Shown: one piece after another, positions 24,071 to 30,165 of the stretch
Position numbering within the stretch: the stretch's first letter is position 1
Layout: each line of letters starts with the position of its first letter
From: a candidate division Zixibacteria bacterium HGW-Zixibacteria-1
GTDB lineage: Bacteria; Zixibacteria; MSB-5A5; GN15; PGXB01
Assembly: GCA_002838945.1 (NCBI GenBank)
Contig: PGXB01000038.1
Span: 1 to 35,161 of the forward strand
Direction: 5' to 3'
Length of the DNA stretch: 35,161 nt
The notes under the pieces: generated by a model
Databases searched by the model: none
Told to the model about the DNA's origin: nothing
The model's input: the letters and a program-made list of their open reading frames with translations, nothing else
Translations under genes and position numbers: made by a program

Positions 24071-24141
24071 TATATAACGCTAAGCTACATATGCGATTTG
24101 AACCATTTGAAACGCTGCGTCGAGGCGACAAAGGTATTGAA

Positions 24142-24228
24142 ATGGATAAGTATTTCAAGATTTTTATGGCCGCCCTTGTTATAACGCTTTTCATCGGGGA
24201 TTTCGCGCTTAGCCAAATCATACCATAA
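24142..24228 (+). CDS. 28-residue membrane peptide
   Basis: The frame MDKYFKIFMAALVITLFIGD… encodes one membrane helix with a short polar start. AAAGGT precedes the ATG by seven bases. An in-frame ATG at 24091 would give 45 residues but lacks a ribosome binding site. It is driven by promoter module copy A. No family is recognised. Confidence 0.45.
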   Translation: MDKYFKIFMAALVITLFIGDFALSQIIP

Positions 24229-24386
24229 AAGGGCGGCAGTAAAGACTCAGAGCGGATGGGGCTGAAGCCCGAGGGTGTGTTTCGTAACAGTTGTCCAACT
24301 GAATTGTACACCCGATAGCATTGAACCGGGTCAATCTAATATAGGGGTAATTTCTACAGGAAAATTGTAGTGAAACGGTAAACCAT

Positions 24387-24587
24387 ATGATAGAAGCAAA
24401 GGTCTTGGCTGTCGATAACCAGATAATCAGCCTTGAAATTCCCGGCGAGTTAATATTCCGGTCCCGATATGTTATAAATGGAAAGCATGACCTTCCGCAA
24501 ACAGGAAGTACTGTATTAATAAAATTCGTTCGACATGGCCAGCCGCCATTGGTCAGGATTCACCGGATGGGCGATCCACCAGGTTAA
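24387..24587 (+). CDS. Small hypothetical protein, 66 residues
   Basis: The sequence (MIEAKVLAVDNQIISLEIPG … TGSTVLIKFVRHGQPPLVRIHRMG) alternates hydrophobic and polar residues as a small beta-barrel would, with Gly/Pro at turns. I do not recognise a family. The upstream ribosome binding site is weak. Codon composition resembles neighbouring genes, and the length exceeds chance expectation only slightly. Confidence 0.5.
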   Translation: MIEAKVLAVDNQIISLEIPGELIFRSRYVINGKHDLPQTGSTVLIKFVRHGQPPLVRIHRMGDPPG

Positions 24588-24679
24588 TGCCCCTGCCGCA
24601 GTATTCTCCCAGGCAGGAAATTAAACAGTGGGGATTCAAAGGCAAAGCGAAAATAACTCATCCCAAGGGTTTAGCTCTC

Positions 24680-24726
24680 TTTTCAATCCTTTGGCCGATT
24701 GCGCAATTATCTAAATTACGTATATT
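24680..24726 (+). promoter_or_regulatory. Promoter module copy B
   Basis: TTTTCAATCCTTTGG (24680-24694) and CTAAATTACGTATA (24711-24724) occur with the same 16-base gap at copy C (27643-27687). TTGCGC (24699-24704) and TATATT (24721-24726) with 16 bases between would be the promoter boxes. The region 24727-24953 has no gene but has several stable hairpins: ACCTGC/GCAGGT, GGTTA/TAACC and TCGCCG/CGGCGA just before the ATP-cone gene. A structured leader RNA is therefore likely. Confidence 0.5.
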
Positions 24727-24953
24727 ATATTGTCATTTGCGTTTAAGGTGCGTATGGTCGGCACCTGCAACGCAGGTCAGACAACTACGCCCACGCGCAC
24801 TGACAGGCTTTTGAATGGGGCACGCTTGCCAATCATCCCAGCGCAAGATCAAGCTGCAACCAGAAAAACAAATGACCGGGTTATCAGTGGTAACCTGGTG
24901 CCGTCGCCGGAGTCGGCGAAGTAAAAGTATCGTGAAGAAAGGAAGACAGATTT

Positions 24954-25217
24954 ATGCTTACCATAACAAAACGATCGGGCCTGGAAGTCGAGTTTCACAC
25001 GGGCAAAATCGCCAATTCGATGATGAACGCCGGTATCAGCCAGGAAACCGCTCAAAAAGTGGCGGATAGTATCCTATATCATGAGGGCATAACCACGTTG
25101 GAGGTCCGGAATCGCGTTATTGGCGGGATAAAGAATCGCGAGCCGCAGGCCGCCAAGCAGTTCGAGTCGTATCCGAAAAAAGCTCATAAAACGTACTATG
25201 ATACCCATTTGGATTAA
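24954..25217 (+). CDS. Stand-alone ATP-cone domain protein
   Basis: The 87-residue protein reads ITKRSGLEVEFHTGKIANSMMNAGISQETAQKVADSI, then TLEVRNRVIGGIKN. This is the ATP-cone pattern (basic RSG-ve-F--kI--ai--AG), a nucleotide-sensing domain normally fused to ribonucleotide reductase or to the zinc ribbon of NrdR. Here no fused domain follows and no zinc ribbon precedes. It could sense ATP/dATP and act on a partner in trans. A good ribosome binding site (AAGAAAGGAAG) precedes the ATG. The ECF sigma gene begins within about 70 bases of its stop, so the two may be co-transcribed. Confidence 0.75.
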   Translation: MLTITKRSGLEVEFHTGKIANSMMNAGISQETAQKVADSILYHEGITTLEVRNRVIGGIKNREPQAAKQFESYPKKAHKTYYDTHLD

Positions 25218-25286
25218 ACGGCGTTGAATTTGGGAGACAATGACACAGCCCAATCATGTCAGCAGGCTCAAGAATGGGACCGGGAT

Positions 25287-25871
25287 ATGAGACAGAATAA
25301 GACGGAAAATAAAAACTTTGAAGAGTATACTTTCCCTCATCTTGAGGATATTTATCGTACAGCCATGTACCTGTTGGACAATGAATCCGACGCGCAGGAC
25401 CTGGTCAGAGAATCCTTTATCAAAGCATATGAGTCATGGCATGAGGGCCGTTTCGATCCGGGTTGCCGCATTTGGCTTTTCAGGATAATGGTAAATGTTC
25501 TTATCAAGAAACATTGGTTATCCCCCAATCCGTCATCTGCGATAAATTACACCGATGAGGTCGATGGCTATCTGATGTATTCCCGGTGGGCAAAGCAACA
25601 GTCGATTGACAGCACCGGTCAAGTTCCCTTTTCAACGATATCGAAGGATGATGTCAAAAAGGCCATTAGAGACCTGCCCGATAATATCAGGTTGATAATC
25701 GTCCTCTCTCTGCTGGAGGATTTTTCTTACCGGGAAATAGCCGAGATTGCGAATATTAATTTGGATACCGTCAAATCCAGACTGAATCGGGGCCGCAAAC
25801 TCATGCAGAAAAACCTCTTCGATCACCCAATTCGCGAAAGCAATTATGCCATACCCCACGGGCGAAGATAA
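25287..25871 (+). CDS. ECF sigma factor (RpoE-like)
   Basis: The 194-residue sigma-70 family protein has region 2 (EEYTFPHLEDIYRTAMYLLDNESDAQDLVRESFIKAYESWHEGR … IWLFRIMVNVL) and region 4 (DVKKAIRDLPDNIRLIIVLSLLEDFSYREIAEIANINLDTVKSRLNRGRKLMQK). It directs RNA polymerase to a stress or envelope regulon. The start is uncertain: ATG 25287 gives the usual N-terminus, while a TTG at 25224 adds 21 residues. No zinc-binding anti-sigma gene is beside it, which is unusual for the group. The next gene is a lipoprotein, so control may be transcriptional, perhaps with the ATP-cone protein. Confidence 0.9.
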   Translation: MRQNKTENKNFEEYTFPHLEDIYRTAMYLLDNESDAQDLVRESFIKAYESWHEGRFDPGCRIWLFRIMVNVLIKKHWLSPNPSSAINYTDEVDGYLMYSRWAKQQSIDSTGQVPFSTISKDDVKKAIRDLPDNIRLIIVLSLLEDFSYREIAEIANINLDTVKSRLNRGRKLMQKNLFDHPIRESNYAIPHGRR

Positions 25872-25932
25872 TAGATCAAGATTTAATCAATAATCTGCAT
25901 TTACAATAGATCAAATTTCAAAAGGAGTAAAC

Positions 25933-26574
25933 ATGTTTAAGTCAATCAGTCTGCTTTTGTTAGTTTCGCTGGCGCTCTTTATGGCGTCCTGCAAGACTGA
26001 CAACAAAACCGACCAGCAGACCAACGCAACGGCTGACGATAAGGCGAATGCGACTACCTACGTTACGATGCCGGAAAGCACGGCCATCGCCGTCATCCTC
26101 GTCGATTCGATCGATACCGATATTCACGTATCGGGCGATGAATTTCGCGCCAGACTCTCCCGTCCAATTGTCGTAGATGGACACACCTTGTTTGAGAGCG
26201 GCGCCCCGGTAGTAGGAATACTGGACAAAGTGGTCGAGTCCGGTCGACTCAAGACCCCTGCTGAATTGAATTTCAGTCTGACTGCTATTCAGGACGAAAA
26301 CGGGAACTGGATCGATGTGGGTACTGACATGATCCTGAATAAAAAGGGGTCGCATACGAACAGAGAGGTCGCCATGATCGGAGGCGGGGCAATCGTCGGC
26401 GGCATTATCGGCAAGATAATTGACAGGAAAGGCAGCACCGAAATTGGGGCCGCGGCCGGTGCGGCTGCCGGCGCAGGCATGTCCGCCGCCACCGGTAAGG
26501 ACGACATCTTTTATGGGGCTGGTTCGGAAATCGTGTTCTTTTCGAGTCAATCGACAAGGATCGCTGTTAGATAG
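25933..26574 (+). CDS. Glycine-zipper lipoprotein
   Basis: The 213-residue protein begins with a lipoprotein signal peptide ending LFMASC with Cys20. A polar Asn/Thr/Asp-rich linker follows, then a beta-rich domain (TAIAVILVDSIDTDIHVSGDEFRARLSRPI … GAPVVGILDKVVESGRL). Near the C-terminus is a glycine zipper (GGGAIVGGIIGKIIDRKGSTEIGAAAGAAAGAGMSAATG, residues about 150-190). Such zippers insert in or bridge membranes. The ribosome binding site AAAGGAG is strong. It follows the ECF sigma gene and is a likely target of that sigma factor. It is probably an outer-membrane or periplasmic stress lipoprotein of unknown exact role. Confidence 0.82.
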   Translation: MFKSISLLLLVSLALFMASCKTDNKTDQQTNATADDKANATTYVTMPESTAIAVILVDSIDTDIHVSGDEFRARLSRPIVVDGHTLFESGAPVVGILDKVVESGRLKTPAELNFSLTAIQDENGNWIDVGTDMILNKKGSHTNREVAMIGGGAIVGGIIGKIIDRKGSTEIGAAAGAAAGAGMSAATGKDDIFYGAGSEIVFFSSQSTRIAVR

Positions 26575-26640
26575 CAGCGGCGCATGTTGACACATGGTCA
26601 ATCATCGAATGTATTAAATACTTTGCAAAAGGAATGAAAA

Positions 26641-27126
26641 ATGAGAAGAATTATTGGCATATCACTGATAATAGGATTGTTATCCTGCGTCACGGCATTT
26701 GCGGGTACTCGCCCCGCCGGGTTTCACGGAGTAGGACCGAGAGTCGGGTTTACGATCAACCCCGATCAGATTCACATCGGCGGCCACATTGATTTCGGGG
26801 ATTTGGCGGAGAATCTGATGATACTCCCGAATTTGGAAGTCGGTTTTGGCGAAAACCTGACCACGGTTGCCCCCTCTTTCGAACTTGATTACCGCTTCCG
26901 CTCCGACTGGGGAGCGTGGACTCCTTATCTGGGCGGCGGAGTCGGTCCGGTATTTTACTCGGCAAAGCACGGCGGCAGCTCATCCGAGCTCGGTCTCTAT
27001 ATGCAGTTTGGCATAGGGAAAGGTTCGGCCGGCAGTCAGGCTGGCCATTTCTTTATAGAAGGTAAACTCGGCCTGGTTGACGCCCCTGACTTCAAGGGTA
27101 CTGTTGGCTGGACCTTTGGGCATTAG
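26641..27126 (+). CDS. Small outer-membrane beta-barrel protein
   Basis: The 161-residue protein has a signal peptide (MRRIIGISLIIGLLSCVTAFAG) and alternating-strand barrel segments: GPRVGFTINPDQIHIGGHIDFG, LPNLEVGFGENLTTVAPSFELDYRF and PYLGGGVGPVFYSA. It is paralogous to the protein at 29564-30094: both share a NPDQ-hIG strand and an FEVGFG(E/D)-(L/M)TT strand. The ribosome binding site is AAAGGAATG just ahead of the ATG. It lies in the envelope-stress cluster after the lipoprotein. The barrel is too small for a typical porin. Confidence 0.75.
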   Translation: MRRIIGISLIIGLLSCVTAFAGTRPAGFHGVGPRVGFTINPDQIHIGGHIDFGDLAENLMILPNLEVGFGENLTTVAPSFELDYRFRSDWGAWTPYLGGGVGPVFYSAKHGGSSSELGLYMQFGIGKGSAGSQAGHFFIEGKLGLVDAPDFKGTVGWTFGH

Positions 27127-27332
27127 ACTCTTGTCAGAGGCATTAAGAAAAGTGAGATCCAGGCGGGCCGACGATTCCGATTTGGAAATGCGGTTCGAAT
27201 AAAAGCGAAAATGTCTAATTAGCGATCGAGGCATCGCAGTTCTCGACCGACTAAGTTGCCGGATTGCTGTTGGCTGATGTCGGGGATGCATCAGTCGGCA
27301 GCGATTCCAGGGCAATCAGAAAGGAGAATCCT

Positions 27333-27482
27333 ATGCTGTGGACAATAGCTGTAATACTGTTGATTTTATGGGCGCTGGGCCTGTTGACAGGCTATTCGCT
27401 GGGCGGTTTTGTTCACATTCTGATAGTCATTGCCATTGTGGCAGTACTATTCAGAATAATTTCCGGCCGAAGGGTGATGTGA
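27333..27482 (+). CDS. Lmo0937-family small membrane protein
   Basis: The 49-residue protein (MLWTIAVILLILWALGLLTG, then GGFVHILIVIAIVAVLFRIISG) has two membrane helices and matches the lmo0937/DUF5670 pattern LWxIAVILLILWLLGxxxGYxxGGxIHILLVIAIIxxLxxxI. These peptides are often induced by stress. A strong AGAAAGGAG lies six bases before this ATG, which decides the start over an upstream frame opening at 27264. Confidence 0.9.
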   Translation: MLWTIAVILLILWALGLLTGYSLGGFVHILIVIAIVAVLFRIISGRRVM

Positions 27483-27510
27483 CGCGGCACGCGACAGACA
27501 AGGAGCTTTT

Positions 27511-27588
27511 ATGAAGACTATGACTATCGTCGGTATCGTTCTGATCGCGCTCGGCGTGATTGGGCTGATCTATGGCGGGATAACCTAA
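27511..27588 (+). CDS. 25-residue membrane peptide (DUF3185-like N-terminus)
   Basis: MKTMTIVGIVLIALGVIGLI followed by YGGIT and a stop matches the first helix of DUF3185-type proteins, which normally continue with a YT-K linker and a second helix. Here the frame stops right after the first helix, so it is truncated or a natural short form. AAGGAG precedes the ATG by five bases, and the gene lies 28 bases past the Lmo0937-type gene. Confidence 0.65.
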   Translation: MKTMTIVGIVLIALGVIGLIYGGIT

Positions 27589-27618
27589 ATCACCAGTCTA
27601 CGGGATAAATCGACGCCA

Positions 27619-27687
27619 TCTCAATCTTAGGAATTAATTCTTTTTTCAATCCTTTGGTTGATCGCGGCACATTCTAAATTACGTATA
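27619..27687 (+). promoter_or_regulatory. Promoter module copy C
   Basis: It combines TCTCAATCTTAGGAATTAAT (identical to copy A) with TTTTCAATCCTTTGG and CTAAATTACGTATA, identical and identically spaced in copy B. It lies upstream of the radical SAM gene's leader. Confidence 0.55.
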
Positions 27688-27701
27688 AATATTATGGGGC
27701 A

Positions 27702-27840
27702 AAACGATTTGCTCCGGAAGAGATCGTATCGAACCCGGAGTAAAATCGTTTAATTTCAGCAGCCCTAGGGGCGCGGATATACCCGGTGGGCCGGAGCGAT
27801 GTTTTTCATTCGCTGATTCCGGGCCGACCCGGCTCTTTTT
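27702..27840 (+). promoter_or_regulatory. Structured leader with terminator-like hairpin before the radical SAM gene
   Basis: A perfect nested stem is formed by AAACGATTT (27702-27710) with AAATCGTTT (27743-27751), and CTCCGG (27712-27717) with CCGGAG (27735-27740). Further on, CCGGG (27819-27823) and CCCGG (27828-27832) form a hairpin followed by CTCTTTTT, an intrinsic-terminator shape, 24 bases before the start codon. A competing pairing with GGGCCGG near 27788 is possible. It resembles an attenuator or riboswitch. I do not recognise a known class; the cobalamin-box pattern is absent. Confidence 0.5.
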
Positions 27841-27863
27841 GGGTTCTATGAAACCGAGGTCCA

Positions 27864-29429
27864 ATGCACAAGCTGAGAATCGGCATTATCGATCTGGTGG
27901 CCAAGGCCCCCACGCGAACGATGTGGATGCGCGTCATGGGTGCCAACTTCGTCAGCATTATGCCGCAAGTCGTGGCCACCTGGTGTGAAGGACAGGGCCA
28001 TGATGTTACGCTGGTCACATATACCGGCCGCGAAAATCTTGTCAGGGAATTGCCCGGCAAGGTTGACTTTGTTTTTATCAGCTCTTTCACCGAAGCGGCT
28101 CTGCTGTCATACGCCCTCAGCAATTTGTTCCGATCACGGGGCGCCGTTACTGCTCTTGGCGGACCCCATGCCCGCTGTTACCCCCAGGACGCCCAGAAGT
28201 ACTTTGACTACGTGCTGGGCTTCACGGACCAAACCCTGATTCTGGAAATCCTGCGGGATTGCACCCGGCACCGGCCGGCCGGCCTGCATCTTTCAGCCGA
28301 ACATCATCCGGTTCAACTGCCGGGCGTGAGAGAGCGATGGAAATTCATAGAGCAGACTCTCCGCAAAGCGCCTGTAATCAAGATCGTCCCTCTCCTGAGC
28401 AGCCTGGGTTGTCCCTATTCCTGTGATTTCTGCATCGATGCCTCGGTACCTTACCAGCCGTTGGATCCGGAAGCAGTGAAAGCGGATCTGCGTTTTCTGC
28501 TGAGCAAGTTGAAACGCCCGCGGGTGGCGTGGCATGATCCGAATTTCGGGGTGCGTTTCGACAGTTGCATGGACGCCATAGAGGAGGCGGTACCGTCCGG
28601 TCGTATCGACTTTATCGCCGAATCGACCTTGTCGCTGCTTTCGGAGTCGCGGGTGAAACGCCTTAAGCGCAATGGCTTCAAAGCCCTGCTGCCGGGTATA
28701 GAATCATGGTTCGAGATGGGTAAGAAGTCTAAAACCGGGATAAAGACAGGGATGGATAAGGTCCAAATGCTTTCCGATCAGGTCAACATGATTCTGCAGT
28801 ATATCCCCTATGTGCAAACCAATCACATTTTCGGGCTCGATCGTGACGAAGGAGCGGAACCGTTCGAACTTACCAAGCGGTTTCTTGATCTCAGTCCGGG
28901 GGCCTTTCCGGCCTACTCTATGCTTTCGGCGTTCGGCCAGGCGGCCCGGCTGAATCTCGAATTTCAGCGGGCCAATCGGGTCATGCCGTTTCCTTTTCAT
29001 TTTCTCAGCAACATCCAGATGAACATCAAGCCGAAAAATTACTCATGGCTTGAATTTTATGATTATCTCATCGACGTGACCAAATACTCGTATTCTCCCC
29101 GCCTGATATTTCGACGGTTCCTGGCCAACGGCGAGACGATTCCGAGATGGCTCAATGTCGTTCGCGGGTTTTCCTCGGAACGTTTCGGGCGTATCAAATA
29201 CTTCATGGAGATGCGGCGGCAATTGCAAACCGACCGGCAGTTCCGGAGTTTCTTCGAACAGGAGACAACTGAGATTCCCAAATACTTTGTGGAAACGATC
29301 CGCCGGGATCTCGGCGAGTTCTGGAATTGGCTGCCGGGCGGTGCCATCTGCCATGATCCCAACGCCTATCTCATGTCTACAGAAAAGACATGTGCCTCAT
29401 GCGGCGTCCCGAGCGCCGGCATCGTTTGA
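27864..29429 (+). CDS. Radical SAM protein with N-terminal B12-binding-like domain
   Basis: The 521-residue protein has the radical SAM cluster motif CPYSCDFC with Cys183, Cys187 and Cys190, and GPHARCYP and LPGIESW motifs typical of the B12-binding-domain-containing group. The N-terminal 130 residues have the Rossmann-like layout of a cobalamin domain (GQGHDVTLVTYTG, FVFISSFTEAAL, ALGGPHA), but the DxHxxG cobalamin ligand motif is missing. The C-terminus ends with a Cys pair (KTCASCGVPS), perhaps a second metal site. The reaction is unknown. The start ATG follows GAGGTCC. It is probably controlled by the leader and promoter module C upstream. Confidence 0.88.
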   Translation: MHKLRIGIIDLVAKAPTRTMWMRVMGANFVSIMPQVVATWCEGQGHDVTLVTYTGRENLVRELPGKVDFVFISSFTEAALLSYALSNLFRSRGAVTALGGPHARCYPQDAQKYFDYVLGFTDQTLILEILRDCTRHRPAGLHLSAEHHPVQLPGVRERWKFIEQTLRKAPVIKIVPLLSSLGCPYSCDFCIDASVPYQPLDPEAVKADLRFLLSKLKRPRVAWHDPNFGVRFDSCMDAIEEAVPSGRIDFIAESTLSLLSESRVKRLKRNGFKALLPGIESWFEMGKKSKTGIKTGMDKVQMLSDQVNMILQYIPYVQTNHIFGLDRDEGAEPFELTKRFLDLSPGAFPAYSMLSAFGQAARLNLEFQRANRVMPFPFHFLSNIQMNIKPKNYSWLEFYDYLIDVTKYSYSPRLIFRRFLANGETIPRWLNVVRGFSSERFGRIKYFMEMRRQLQTDRQFRSFFEQETTEIPKYFVETIRRDLGEFWNWLPGGAICHDPNAYLMSTEKTCASCGVPSAGIV

Positions 29430-29488
29430 TGCCCTAACCGGCATCCGACACTTTACAATAATGGAAAAGCATGAACCGGAAAATAAAA
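29413..29488 (+). repeat. Intergenic repeat copy 1
   Basis: TTGATGCCCTAACCGGCATC and the following ACACTTTACA, then AACCGGAAAATAAAA, recur in diverged form at 34038-34117, with 27 of 32 bases matching in the core. The left part overlaps the end of the radical SAM gene. Confidence 0.5.
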
Positions 29489-29563
29489 GAACTAAGAATT
29501 TTCGAAATCCCAACGTATATTTGAAGTGTCATAATTTATTATAAAGGGAGGATGGACAATCCT

Positions 29564-30094
29564 ATGAAATCTGTGTTATTAATTTTTCTGGCTGCATTTG
29601 CTATTTTTTTTCTAACCAGCCCGGCGTGGTCGCAGACAACTGAAAAGACCACGGGTAAAGGATTCGGGCTGCGTGCCGGTTACGGCACTAATCCTGATCA
29701 GTTTGTAATCGGAACCCAGGCAATACTTGGCAAGACTCTCGGATTTATGCGATTTGCACCAAGCTTTGACGTCGGATTTGGTGATAAGATGACAACTTAC
29801 CTTGTTAATGCCGATTTTCATCTCCTTTCGTTTGCGCCTCCGGGTAGTCCGGCCGGTCTGTATTTCGGGGCGGGGGCATCAATTGCGGTTCTGGATGTGA
29901 ATAAGGATGGAAGTGATACCGAAATCGGACTAAATGTGGTAACAGGTCTTACATTTCCCATGGGGCGTAAGAACGATTACAACATGGAAGTCCGTTTTGG
30001 CTTCGCAGACATGCCCGATCTTAGAATCCTTTTCGGAGTGTTGCTTGGCTCCAGATCCAAGCCGGTTTCATCTACCATCGAAATCAGGAGATAA
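29564..30094 (+). CDS. Small outer-membrane beta-barrel protein, paralogue of 26641
   Basis: The protein (176 residues from this start) has a signal peptide (MKSVLLIFLAAFAIFFLTSPAWSQ) and barrel strands GFGLRAGYGTNPDQFVIGTQ, FAPSFDVGFGDKMTTYLVNADF, LYFGAGASIAVL and MEVRFGFADMPDLRILFGVL. NPDQ, VGFG-MTT and ADMPDLR/VDAPDFK are shared with 26641-27126. Start choice: ATG 29552 lies directly on the GGGAGG ribosome binding site and cannot use it, while ATG 29564 is 12 bases away and begins a clean signal peptide. The function is unknown. Confidence 0.75.
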   Translation: MKSVLLIFLAAFAIFFLTSPAWSQTTEKTTGKGFGLRAGYGTNPDQFVIGTQAILGKTLGFMRFAPSFDVGFGDKMTTYLVNADFHLLSFAPPGSPAGLYFGAGASIAVLDVNKDGSDTEIGLNVVTGLTFPMGRKNDYNMEVRFGFADMPDLRILFGVLLGSRSKPVSSTIEIRR

Positions 30095-30165
30095 AGGCGT
30101 CGTCACCTCTAACACTAATGGTCGTATTTATTCAAGTTTGGAAACGAGAAAGAAAGTTATCTTAT

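Noticed and set aside
25960-26601. 213-codon open frame antisense to the lipoprotein gene
   Set aside because: It mirrors the lipoprotein almost exactly, and has His/Arg/Pro-rich composition and no domain. The sense gene has a lipobox and a strong ribosome binding site.
27679-27863. Cobalamin riboswitch ahead of the radical SAM gene
   Set aside because: The conserved B12-box and core sequences are not present; only generic stems and a terminator-like hairpin are seen.
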